From NCBI RefSeq assembly GCF_012933655.1, contig NZ_JABBJJ010000005.1, positions 1 to 64,000 of the forward strand: a stretch of 64,000 nt of DNA. The letters are read 5' to 3'. This DNA is from Pyxidicoccus fallax. Lineage in GTDB: Bacteria > Myxococcota > Myxococcia > Myxococcales > Myxococcaceae. The notes under the pieces were generated by a model. It made no database searches. It was not told the DNA's origin and was given only the letters and a program-made list of their open reading frames with translations. Position 1 is the first letter of the stretch. Each line of letters opens with the position of its first letter. Shown in pieces: positions 1 to 7,232 of the stretch. The position numbers and the translations under genes are program-made.

Positions 1-64
1 GGGTATCGGATGACCGGGGGGCGTCGCGGTGGTTATGCTCAAGCCTTCACTCAGGGAGCGCCGC

Positions 65-697
65 ATGGCCGAGCTGGTCCTCACCACCTACGACTGGGTC
101 CCCAATCCGCCGCGCGGCTATGTGCGCGACCTCCGCGTGCGCTGGGCGCTGGAGGAGGCCGGGCTGCCCTACCGGGTGGAGAGCACGCCCTTCCGCGACC
201 GCAAGGCCGAGCACCTGGCGCACCAGCCGTTCGCCCAGGTCCCGTGGCTGACGGACGGCGACATCTCCCTCTTCGAAAGCGGCGCCATCCTGCTGCATCT
301 GGGTGAGCTCAGCCCCGCACTGATGCCGACCGAGCCGCGCGGCCGGGCCGAGGCCATCGAATGGCTGTTCGCCGCCCTCAACTCGGTGGAGATGGCGAGC
401 CTGCCCTGGTCGTTTTTCCAGTTCGGCATGGCGGACAAGGCGGCGTCGAAGCCGTTCGACGACTTCCTGAAGCTCCGCCTCGACCGCATGGAGCCGGTGC
501 TGGCCAGGCGCGAGTGGCTGGCGGGCGGCTTCTCCGTCGCCGACATCCTGATGGCCGACGTGCTGCGGCTGGTGGACCGGTTCGACGGGCTGTCGGCGCA
601 CCCGGCCTGCCGCGCCTACGTCGGCCGCGCCACCGCCCGCCCCGCATTCCGGAAGGCGCACGCGGACCAGCTCGCCCACTTCGCCGCGGCGGACTGA
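65..697 (+). CDS. Glutathione S-transferase-like protein
   Basis: About 210 residues, the usual size of a soluble GST. The N-terminal half has the thioredoxin-like GST layout: a short first strand (LVLTTYDW), a helix with ALEEAGLPY, the cis-Pro segment VPWL, and the glutathione gamma-glutamyl contact ES (SLFESGAILLHL). The C-terminal half is the all-helical GST domain with a GGFSVADILMADVL stretch, the typical ADI/AD helix. The start at 65 is preferred over the upstream in-frame ATG at 29 because AGGGAG lies six bases before it and MAELVLTTYDW fits the family start. GSTs of this kind conjugate glutathione to electrophiles or reduce peroxides in the cytosol; the substrate cannot be read from the sequence. 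It is not obviously tied to the downstream genes. Confidence 0.85.
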   Translation: MAELVLTTYDWVPNPPRGYVRDLRVRWALEEAGLPYRVESTPFRDRKAEHLAHQPFAQVPWLTDGDISLFESGAILLHLGELSPALMPTEPRGRAEAIEWLFAALNSVEMASLPWSFFQFGMADKAASKPFDDFLKLRLDRMEPVLARREWLAGGFSVADILMADVLRLVDRFDGLSAHPACRAYVGRATARPAFRKAHADQLAHFAAAD

Positions 698-747
698 GCG
701 CTGTAGTCGCGCGGCATGCGGACATTTTCCGCCTCCATGCTGGACCC

Positions 748-1515
748 ATGCACATGAGACTTCGTCCGTCATTGTGGGTAATACGCGCCGCAGCCCTGCT
801 GGCGGTATGCACGGGCCTCTCGCACACGGCCGCCGACGCGCAATCCGCGCCCCACCACGCGGTGTCGGGCAGCCGCTTCGAGTACCCGGCCGACTGCGCT
901 CAAAGCTCGGACTGGGAAGCCGCGATGCGCAAGGCCACCGATACGCTGCTCAGCAGAGCGGGCCTCACCATCACCTGCCTGCCCACGACGGGGGAAGCCC
1001 TCCGCTATGACACGCCTGACGAGCGCCGGGCCCTGGTCGTCAAGGCGGGACCCCATTCCTACCGGTATGACGTCCGCCATCAGGGCACGGACGAACAGCG
1101 GGAGACCTTCACCGTTGGAGGGAAGGTCTTTCGCGTGGAGGCGCCCGACGACCCCTTCGGTGGGTGGCTCGAAGACGGGCACCAGGCATTCGAGCTCAAG
1201 CGGGACAACGAGCGCTATCTCGTGCTGGCCAATGGGCTGGGCTCGGTCTCCGGCTCCGCGTCGAGACTTCGCTTCTTCTATATCTTCCCGCTCGATGCGA
1301 AGGGCAGGCTCCGTCGCGCGCCCATCAAGACCTGGGCGACGGACTTCACCCATTCGCTCTTCGGTGCCCTGAACGAACGTGGCGGTGTGGGATTCCTGGC
1401 GCTGAGGCGCGGGTCCGGCCCGGACAACCACCGCTTCAAAGCAGAGGTCTTCCAACTCACGCCGCGAGGCCTCGAGCAGACGGGGACGAAGAAGGAATTC
1501 GAGCTCGCGCCCTGA
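748..1515 (+). CDS. Secreted hypothetical protein
   Basis: I do not recognise this 255-residue protein. The start at 748 (with a second ATG two codons later) gives a clear signal peptide: a basic MHMRLR start, a hydrophobic core VIRAAALLAVCTGL and an Ala-x-Ala type end (TAADA) near residue 31, so export across the inner membrane is likely. No lipobox Cys is present. The mature part has two cysteines about 28 residues apart (PADCAQ and ITCLP) that could form a disulfide, followed by a beta-rich, mixed-charge region with no motif I can name. The frame is open far upstream, but that extension lies over the GST gene and is rejected. It sits 50 bases after the GST gene with no clear shared operon signal. 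Confidence 0.7.
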   Translation: MHMRLRPSLWVIRAAALLAVCTGLSHTAADAQSAPHHAVSGSRFEYPADCAQSSDWEAAMRKATDTLLSRAGLTITCLPTTGEALRYDTPDERRALVVKAGPHSYRYDVRHQGTDEQRETFTVGGKVFRVEAPDDPFGGWLEDGHQAFELKRDNERYLVLANGLGSVSGSASRLRFFYIFPLDAKGRLRRAPIKTWATDFTHSLFGALNERGGVGFLALRRGSGPDNHRFKAEVFQLTPRGLEQTGTKKEFELAP

Positions 1516-1603
1516 GGGCCCGCCGCGTGCCCCTGTCCCCATCCACCCAATCCGTGACACGAGTTGCCTCCACTCGGAGCCCAGCAGTACGCTTTGAGCG
1601 ACC

Positions 1604-1999
1604 ATGTCGCCCATCATTCGCGACGCCCAGTTGAGCGCTCTTCGTAAGGTGCAGATACGCCGGTTCGAGGCCTGGGTGGAGTCGCATCTGCAACGACATT
1701 TCCCGGAGGCCTGTGAGGCAGCGGGTGAGGCGCAGGTTCGCGGCGACATCCGCCACGGTATCGCGCGCGCCGGCGCCTATGGCATCACGGCCGAGCGACA
1801 GGTCTGTCAATACATTGACTTGATGTTCGTGCTCGGGCGCGACTTCGACATGGATCCGAGCCTCCCCTGGGCAGGCGAGATTCTCCGCGAGGAGAGCGGG
1901 ATCAGCGAGCGGGAGCGGATCCGGCTGCTCTATGTGCGCGCCATGGAGCACCTGGGCGAGGCGGACCGAAAGCTTCCACCGGAGGCCGAACATGGGTGA
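1604..1999 (+). CDS. Small helical protein, possible T6SS accessory
   Basis: A 131-residue, mostly helical, soluble protein without signal peptide or membrane segment. The pattern MSPIIRDAQLSALRKVQ, then a His-rich HLQRHFPEAC, then YIDLMFVLGRDFDMDPSLPW resembles small proteins commonly encoded beside VgrG/PAAR and toxin genes in proteobacterial and myxobacterial type VI secretion islands; this recognition is from memory of the family and has no assigned activity. The C-terminus overlaps the next gene by eight bases (ATG at 1992, stop ending at 1999), which indicates translational coupling. No strong Shine-Dalgarno is visible before 1604. A role as adaptor or chaperone for the downstream effector-like gene is inference from position only. 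Confidence 0.6.
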   Translation: MSPIIRDAQLSALRKVQIRRFEAWVESHLQRHFPEACEAAGEAQVRGDIRHGIARAGAYGITAERQVCQYIDLMFVLGRDFDMDPSLPWAGEILREESGISERERIRLLYVRAMEHLGEADRKLPPEAEHG

Positions 2000-2333
2000 C
2001 GCCGACCGCCTTCTCGCTGCCCACGACGACGCCGAGCAGGGCCTGCCAGCTCAACCCGTCGGCGCCGCCGTGCAGCCCTGTCCCTTCGCCAGGCCGGTGA
2101 TCGACAAGGCGAAGAAGGACTGGATTCGCATCGTTCTGCGCGACGACCAGGGTGTGCCCCTCAAGGGGGAGCGTTATCGACTGCGGTTGCCAGATGGGTC
2201 GGTCAAGGAGGGCGATCTCGACGTCGATGGCGGTGTCTGGGTCCAGGGGTTCGAGCCCGGCGCTTGTCGGGTGAGCTTCCCCGATATCGAACGCAGCGCT
2301 CGCGCCAACGAGCCACCAGAGGAATCAGGCTGA
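1992..2333 (+). CDS. Small beta-sandwich protein of T6SS-effector type
   Basis: 113 residues. The central block, WIRIVLRDDQGVPLKGERYR followed by LRLPDGSVKEG, a D-x-DGG turn and a CRVSFP strand, is the transthyretin/carboxypeptidase-regulatory-like repeat often found on PAAR, VgrG and associated cargo proteins of type VI secretion systems. A single proline-rich N-terminal segment (AVQPCPFARPV) precedes it. The start at 1992 overlaps the previous gene and the stop (2331-2333) overlaps the next start (ATG at 2333), so three genes form one coupled unit. Alone it is too small for an enzyme; a docking or loading part for the next gene's product is the likely role (inference). Confidence 0.6.
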   Translation: MGDADRLLAAHDDAEQGLPAQPVGAAVQPCPFARPVIDKAKKDWIRIVLRDDQGVPLKGERYRLRLPDGSVKEGDLDVDGGVWVQGFEPGACRVSFPDIERSARANEPPEESG

Positions 2334-3772
2334 TGCGTAATGCCGATGAAGTCGAAGACCTCGCGTCGGGCTTGGAGCATGTCCTCGTGGTCCGGCGCCG
2401 GGTGAGAATCTCGTCGCCGAACATCCCTCGCCGCCAGTACGTGAACCTGCCGGCAGATCAGGACGACTCGTTCGGCAGGGTCGTCGAAGTGCAGGCCCAG
2501 GTGACGCCCGCGACCGCCGGGGTCGATGTCCACTGGTCCTTCATGGCGAAAAGCCACTTTCGGAACGGGCTCGGCGAGTCGATCAAGGCCGGATTCACCA
2601 CGAACCGTTTCTGGTCCCTGCTCAATTACCAGGTCACCGACACCGCGGTCAGCACGACGAACTCGCTCGGTGTCGCCACCATCAAGTTCCGCGTGTCGCA
2701 ATACGGTGGCGACCGCTTCATCGTCTCGGCGGGGCTGACCGCGGACGACATGACGACCGACTCCGGGGAGCTGAGAGTCTGGCGGCGCATCTTCTACCAG
2801 ATCTCCCACCCCGCGGCCGAACAGGGGACCACGCCGGACCACGGGCCCTACGAGAGGGTCTTCGTGGAGATGGAGCGCACGGCGACGCGCTCCTTCCAGG
2901 ACGGCGATGTCGCTGGCGCGGTCCGTTATCCCGGCTGGATGCTCTACCCGGGCTCCCTCAACGACGAGCAACTCCTGCTCATCTCCACCGAGAACAAGGA
3001 CGCGTTCGCCGCGCGCTTCCAGCAAAGCGCCCGAGGCTCCGCGCCGAGGGACCGTGAGGCCCACATCATCTATGCCGGGGCGAACTTCGACGCGGCCGAG
3101 CTCATCGAACACGAGCAGGATGTAACTCAGCGCTCCACCGAGCTCCTGCTGGAGCGCTCCATCATCAACCCGTCGGTCACCAACCGCTCGTTTTTCGTGG
3201 AGGGGACCTGGAGCGTGGGCAGCCAGACGGGTGCCCTGAGCGCGGACGATTTCGTCCTGGAGCCGACTCGCGGCGCCGGAGCGCCCGATCCACAGAGGCG
3301 CACCCGCTACATCCGCCTCGTGCTGCCGGTGGGCGCACCCGACCCAACGGTGGCCCCGGTGCGCGTGCAATTCACCCTGCGCTCCGCCACGGGGCCTTTC
3401 AAAGGCTGGAGCTTCGGTCCCCATAGCGTGGTCATTCGCAATGGCGTGACGGCCGTCTACGCCAACGGAATCATCGTCCACGAAATCGGCCATTCGCTCG
3501 GACAGACGCCGGCTCCTGGCGAGCAGCCCGCGGGACTGGTCGCGCACCCGCGCTATTACACGGGAAGAGGGGGGCAGGGCCCCCATTGCCACACCGCGGC
3601 GGGCGACACGGACGGCGTCCTCGTGGACGTGAGCGGGCAGCAGGAGTACGCCTGGAATTCGGGCATCTGCGTGATGTTCCACCGCGCCCACTCGGCGGGC
3701 TACATTGATTTCTGCGCGACATGCCGGCCCTATCTCCTGGGGCAGGACATGACCAAGATGAAGTCCGCCTGA
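2333..3772 (+). CDS. HEIGH zinc metallopeptidase, possible T6SS effector
   Basis: 479 residues from the ATG that overlaps the preceding stop; AGAGGA lies about ten bases upstream. There is no signal peptide, so if exported it must leave by a one-step machine such as T6SS. The catalytic signature HEIGH (residues 383-387) is followed 30 residues later by HCH (418-420), plausible additional zinc ligands; the classic metzincin third His (HExxHxxGxxH) is absent, where a Pro stands instead. The N-terminal 350 residues are beta-rich, with long strands and Ig-like stretches and no obvious catalytic motif. Four cysteines lie in the last 60 residues (HCH, GICVMF, FCATC), an unusual concentration that could bind a second metal or form disulfides after delivery. 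Substrate unknown. Confidence 0.7.
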   Translation: MRNADEVEDLASGLEHVLVVRRRVRISSPNIPRRQYVNLPADQDDSFGRVVEVQAQVTPATAGVDVHWSFMAKSHFRNGLGESIKAGFTTNRFWSLLNYQVTDTAVSTTNSLGVATIKFRVSQYGGDRFIVSAGLTADDMTTDSGELRVWRRIFYQISHPAAEQGTTPDHGPYERVFVEMERTATRSFQDGDVAGAVRYPGWMLYPGSLNDEQLLLISTENKDAFAARFQQSARGSAPRDREAHIIYAGANFDAAELIEHEQDVTQRSTELLLERSIINPSVTNRSFFVEGTWSVGSQTGALSADDFVLEPTRGAGAPDPQRRTRYIRLVLPVGAPDPTVAPVRVQFTLRSATGPFKGWSFGPHSVVIRNGVTAVYANGIIVHEIGHSLGQTPAPGEQPAGLVAHPRYYTGRGGQGPHCHTAAGDTDGVLVDVSGQQEYAWNSGICVMFHRAHSAGYIDFCATCRPYLLGQDMTKMKSA

Positions 3773-3791
3773 AGCGCGAGGAGCCACGAAG

Positions 3792-4775
3792 ATGCCGGTG
3801 CCCCCGACTCCCTCCGAGCTCGTTCGCAGCCTCCTATCGGCCGACGACCCGGTGTTGTTCGACTTCGACGAAGAGGCGGTCCTGCGCGTGATGCGCGGAC
3901 TGCGCCCGCTGGGCTTCAGGGGGATTGCGATTGCCGCGCCCGCGAAGGTGGGGCTCGATCGCGGCAAGCTCCCCGTGATCGTCATCGGCTCGCGTACCGC
4001 GCTTCGTGACTGGGAGTTCCCGCTCGAGGAGGCGACCCTGGCCGCGGTGCACCTCGAGACGGGCCACGCGCTCGTCGGAGCGGCGTTCGCCCCGCCAGCG
4101 GGCAAGGTGTTCGACCCGCCCCCGCCGGGACGGCCGCCCGCGCCAGAGGGTACCCATGCCACGGCCGTGCGCACCCGAGTCGATCCGATCGACGCTCGCG
4201 CCGTGTTGACGCTGCCGTGGCGCCGGGGGACGTGGGCGCTGACGCTTCTCTGGGGTGACCAGTCCTCGAACACGGTGGTCGTCGAGCTCGACGGCGACGG
4301 CGGCGATGAGCCGGCCCCGAGCACGGTCGGGACGACGCGCGCCACTCCGAGCGATCCGTCTGCCTGGGCAAGAACACCCGATTCGCCCGCGCTCGCGGGG
4401 CGGGGGGTGGCCATCGCGATGGCCGCGAGTCCGCTCGGACCGGACAGTCACCCGCTCCACGGCACGCTCCGGGTCGCGGTCTCGGCGGAGCAATTGCGGA
4501 CGATTCCCGAAAGCAGGGAGGCCGGCATGCCCGCGCCCGCCGCCTCCATCCCTGTCACGTTCCTGATGTTCAAGAGCGGCTGGCAACAGCCTCGCGAGTC
4601 CGTCGTGCTGGTCCCGGTCTACACCCCCGCGAAGCTTGCTCCCGGCAATGAGGTGGAGGCGCATTTCACGCTCGATCCGTTCGCGGGCACGAAGCCCTCG
4701 CTCGGTCCGGGCACGCACCACATCCATTGCCTCGTCGGCCCATCCGTGGCCCGCGTGCAGCGGGTGGTGCCCTGA
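3792..4775 (+). CDS. Hypothetical protein, partner of the metallopeptidase gene
   Basis: 327 residues, preceded by a good GAGGAG ribosome site and only 19 bases after the metallopeptidase stop, so very probably in the same operon. I do not recognise it. The first 100 residues look globular (GLRPLGFRGIAIAAPAKVG, KLPVIVIGSRTALRDWEF). A proline-rich hinge (FDPPPPGRPPAPEG) follows, then beta-rich segments with a second Ser/Pro/Ala-rich linker, and a strand-rich C-terminus ending THHIHCLVGPSVARVQRVVP. No signal peptide or transmembrane helix. By position it could be the immunity protein, but cognate immunity proteins of periplasmic peptidases normally have an export signal, so a structural or second cargo role is equally possible. 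Confidence 0.65.
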   Translation: MPVPPTPSELVRSLLSADDPVLFDFDEEAVLRVMRGLRPLGFRGIAIAAPAKVGLDRGKLPVIVIGSRTALRDWEFPLEEATLAAVHLETGHALVGAAFAPPAGKVFDPPPPGRPPAPEGTHATAVRTRVDPIDARAVLTLPWRRGTWALTLLWGDQSSNTVVVELDGDGGDEPAPSTVGTTRATPSDPSAWARTPDSPALAGRGVAIAMAASPLGPDSHPLHGTLRVAVSAEQLRTIPESREAGMPAPAASIPVTFLMFKSGWQQPRESVVLVPVYTPAKLAPGNEVEAHFTLDPFAGTKPSLGPGTHHIHCLVGPSVARVQRVVP

Positions 4776-4806
4776 ATCCGGGGTGGGAAGGCGCTTTCGT
4801 GTACGG

Positions 4807-5136
4807 TCACCACTCCCGCGGCCATGGATACGCCTCGACCTTCTCGGCGAGCGCGTCGAGCGTTGGCGCTTCGATGAACACGCGCCCCGTCGGCCTGCCC
4901 AGGGCGTAGTACTGCTCAGGCATCCAACAACCGCGCTCGGCCATGGAGACCTTCGCGGCCGCGTCGGCTTCACCGGGGTCGACCACCAGTTCCCGCAGCC
5001 GGAAGACTCCGTCCTGCTCGAGGACGGCGACGCTGGGGTGCGGGGAGCCGAAGGAGAATGGCAGCCTGCCCGCGCGCAGCAACGCGAGCACACGGTCCTT
5101 GCCAAGCGGGGCGACGGGGGCCATACGCCGCAGCAT
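4807..5136 (-). CDS. Short hypothetical protein
   Basis: About 109 residues, read right to left, converging on the preceding + strand gene with 31 bases between the stops. The ATG at 5136 is preferred: CAGGTG stands roughly ten bases upstream, whereas the start further upstream adds an Arg-rich, low-complexity segment. The protein is compact: KDRVLALLRAGRLPFSFGSP, LEQDGVFRLRELVVDPGEAD, then GRVFIEAPTLDALAEKVEAY, a pattern of alternating helix and strand typical of a small cytosolic domain. Coding-like composition on this strand, and lack of a credible competing + frame here, support it. Function unknown. Confidence 0.5.
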   Translation of the reverse strand: MLRRMAPVAPLGKDRVLALLRAGRLPFSFGSPHPSVAVLEQDGVFRLRELVVDPGEADAAAKVSMAERGCWMPEQYYALGRPTGRVFIEAPTLDALAEKVEAYPWPREW

Positions 5137-5184
5137 ATCCGCACCTGACCGGCGGGGCCGTTGTTTCCCGTCACCCCGCGCCAC

Positions 5185-5351
5185 GGCCTCCGCACGGAGG
5201 GGACCTATTCGCCTGCTCCTGGAGGCCGGCGCGCCGGGGGAGCTGCGCGCCCCTGCGCGAGGTGGAACGGTCCGCCGCTCACGTGGTGGAGGCGGTGCGC
5301 TCCTGTTGTGAGCAAAGAACCGGACACAAGGAAGTCCAGACGCGGGCGTCT
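5185..5351. other. Intergenic stretch before the SGNH lipoprotein gene
   Basis: I see no protein-coding or RNA gene between 5137 and the palindrome at 5352. The last 60 bases are less GC-rich than the flanks, and the region should hold the promoter of the downstream lipoprotein gene and of the short minus-strand gene. No convincing -35/-10 pair could be fixed. Confidence 0.4.
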
Positions 5352-5368
5352 ATTCACTCACAGTGAAT
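5352..5368. promoter_or_regulatory. Operator-like palindrome
   Basis: ATTCACT, three bases (CAC), AGTGAAT: a perfect 7-bp inverted repeat ending 21 bases before the preferred ATG (5390) of the SGNH lipoprotein gene. Size, AT-rich arms and position match the operators of small dimeric repressors of the TetR kind. No regulator gene lies in the window to pair with it. Confidence 0.45.
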
Positions 5369-5389
5369 GGCTTGGCTAAACTGGCATCC

Positions 5390-7027
5390 ATGACGAATGC
5401 CACGCACCGCGCCATCAACGTCATCCTCCTTCTTCCTCTCACGCTGATGCTCGGTTGTCGGGCGCATGCACCCACCCAACGGGAAACCGTATCCGCATTC
5501 GAGGCACCACCTGCCCCCGTCGCGGACGCGAGTGGAATTGCCTGGGAAATCGTCGATCGGTTCCGGCTGGTCTCGGACCCGGGAGGTTCCGACGCGCTCT
5601 TCAGGCGCTTCGCGTTCTACTTCAACAACGTCAGCAGGCAGATCAATAACGAAGGAATGCTGGGCACGTACTGGGATGAGTCGGCGGCCAGGTATCGGGA
5701 CGGCTACCTCGACGTTGAGTCGTGGAAGGTGAAGCTCAGCTACCCAGGCGCGGGCACGTGTGAGTGGCGGGTCGGCGGACACGACGCCGTCCAGGGCCCC
5801 TGTTCGGCTCACATCGTCGAGGTGTCCCGTGGCGAAACAGCGGTGGAAGTGCGCCTCGGCGACGGGACGACTCGCCAGACGAAGGTGCACCCGCGAGATG
5901 TGCTCATCGCCTCGTTGGGAGATTCCTACGCCGCGGGTGAAGGGGTACCCGACCTACGCCAGTACCGCGGCTGGTACATCTGGCGGTGGGCCAACGCGAA
6001 GTGGATGGACAAGCGATGCCACCGTTCACTGTTCTCGGCCCCCGGCCTCGCGGCGTTGATGTACGCGCGAGTCAATCCTCATGTCTCGGTCACCCACCTG
6101 ACCTTCGCGTGCTCCGGAGCGAGGCTGAAGGAAGGTATCGTCGAAGGGTACGCGGGAGCCATCCCTCCCAAGTCCAAGCCAGACCTCCGCCCGCAGGTCG
6201 AGGAACTCAAGGACGCTCTCGCGAAGGCGAAGCGCACCCCCGACTTCCTGACGGTGTCGGCGGGGGGGAATGACATCGGCTTCGCAGACATCGTGGAGGC
6301 CGCCGCCCTCGGAAGCGTCAAGAAGGTGGCGGAGGTCATCGATGTCAGGGTGAGGCCCGGCCTGGCAACGGTGGATCAGTACTCCCGGAACCTGAGGGAG
6401 AAGCTCGACGCGTCCGGAATTTCCCCCGAGCAGACGAAGATTCTCCTCTCCGAGTACCCCAATCCGACGAACCTCTGGCGGCTGCCCCCTGGCACCGAGG
6501 GCTCCTCCGAGGAGGACTTCAAGGACGACTGCGCCCCGGGCAAGGGCAAGATTACGTTCCTGCCTTCGGCCTGGATCATCGGGAGGGTCTGGCAGATCGA
6601 CAAGCCCGAACTCGAGAAGATCAACGCCGAGGTCGCCGCCCCCCTGAAGGAGATGACAGGCCGTTTCGCCGGTGCCTTGGGGGCGGTCCAGGTGGAGGGC
6701 ATCGACGCGGAGTTCAGGCGCCATGGGTATTGTGCGCCCGGGCTCTACACTCCGAAGGGCATCGTGCGGTGGATCAACACCGTACGCGACTCGGCTCGGA
6801 TGATGGGACAGAAGATCGGCGCGATGCATCCGAACATCCGCGGGCAGGCGTCGATCGCGAGACACCTCTTCGAGCACATCCGGGACACCGAATGTGACGC
6901 AAAGCGAATCCCGGAAGGCGACCCCGTGTACGGGAAGCTGTGCCAGGGGACTTCCTGGCACGCGGAGCTGCCGGGCTTCGCGCCGGATGCGGAGCCGCTA
7001 CCGGCGAGTGAGCCATTCCCTGATTAA
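5390..7027 (+). CDS. SGNH/GDSL hydrolase lipoprotein
   Basis: 545 residues. The ATG at 5390 gives a compact lipoprotein signal (MTNATHRA, hydrophobic VILLLPLTLML, lipobox LMLGC), so the protein should be lipid-anchored outside the inner membrane. A GTG nine codons upstream (5363) is possible but lies inside the operator-like palindrome. The SGNH blocks are clear: block I GDSYAAGEG with the nucleophile Ser179, block III GGNDIGF with Asn294, and block V HPNIRGQ with the catalytic His480; the Asp normally three residues before that His is replaced by Ala (GAMHPN). About 130 residues precede block I and may form a separate beta domain. The family hydrolyses esters of lipids, polysaccharide acetyl groups or small acyl esters; the substrate here is unknown. 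Four to six extracytoplasmic cysteines suggest disulfides. Confidence 0.85.
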   Translation: MTNATHRAINVILLLPLTLMLGCRAHAPTQRETVSAFEAPPAPVADASGIAWEIVDRFRLVSDPGGSDALFRRFAFYFNNVSRQINNEGMLGTYWDESAARYRDGYLDVESWKVKLSYPGAGTCEWRVGGHDAVQGPCSAHIVEVSRGETAVEVRLGDGTTRQTKVHPRDVLIASLGDSYAAGEGVPDLRQYRGWYIWRWANAKWMDKRCHRSLFSAPGLAALMYARVNPHVSVTHLTFACSGARLKEGIVEGYAGAIPPKSKPDLRPQVEELKDALAKAKRTPDFLTVSAGGNDIGFADIVEAAALGSVKKVAEVIDVRVRPGLATVDQYSRNLREKLDASGISPEQTKILLSEYPNPTNLWRLPPGTEGSSEEDFKDDCAPGKGKITFLPSAWIIGRVWQIDKPELEKINAEVAAPLKEMTGRFAGALGAVQVEGIDAEFRRHGYCAPGLYTPKGIVRWINTVRDSARMMGQKIGAMHPNIRGQASIARHLFEHIRDTECDAKRIPEGDPVYGKLCQGTSWHAELPGFAPDAEPLPASEPFPD

Positions 7028-7232
7028 TACCGACGTCCAGAACCTCAGCGTGAATTGCAGCGAGGACCCGAAGGCCCCAGGGCGTGCGGCCTGAAGCGTG
7101 CCAAATGGACGCACGTCGCCCTGGCCGAATTCCTCTACCTGCCAGGCTTTCTGAATATGAAGGCGGCGGGAGTCGAACCCGCCGCCCGGGATTGCCTTCC
7201 GGGCGGCGGGGTGAGACAGGCGGCCCGGACTG
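7028..7232. other. Convergent intergenic region behind the megasynthase
   Basis: Region between the stop codons of the SGNH gene (+) and the NRPS-PKS gene (minus). It has no plausible gene. Its one notable content is the nested GC-rich hairpin at 7160-7210, annotated separately. Confidence 0.5.
7160..7210 (-). terminator. Nested GC hairpin, tRNA/tmRNA T-arm-like
   Basis: Two mutually exclusive stems lie here: 7162-7170 with 7178-7186 (9 bp, 7-base loop), and 7178-7189 with 7199-7210 (12 bp, 9-base loop). Read on the minus strand, just after the megasynthase stop, the inner element is GCGGG-TTCGACT-CCCGC, a textbook T-arm with its TTCGA loop, followed by CGCCTTCA like an acceptor 3' strand; GAAGGC upstream can pair with GCCTTC. 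No D-arm or anticodon arm is present, so it is not a whole tRNA. It probably terminates transcription of the NRPS and SGNH genes; an alternative is a remnant tRNA/tmRNA end left by integration. Confidence 0.5.

Noticed and set aside
1-64. Gene at the left edge
   Set aside because: The only open frames are the upstream extension of the GST gene and an Arg/Gly-rich shadow.
2174-4414. 746-codon minus-strand frame over the metallopeptidase cassette
   Set aside because: Low-complexity Arg/Ser/Gly-rich; the + strand genes have coupled starts, ribosome sites and an HEIGH motif.
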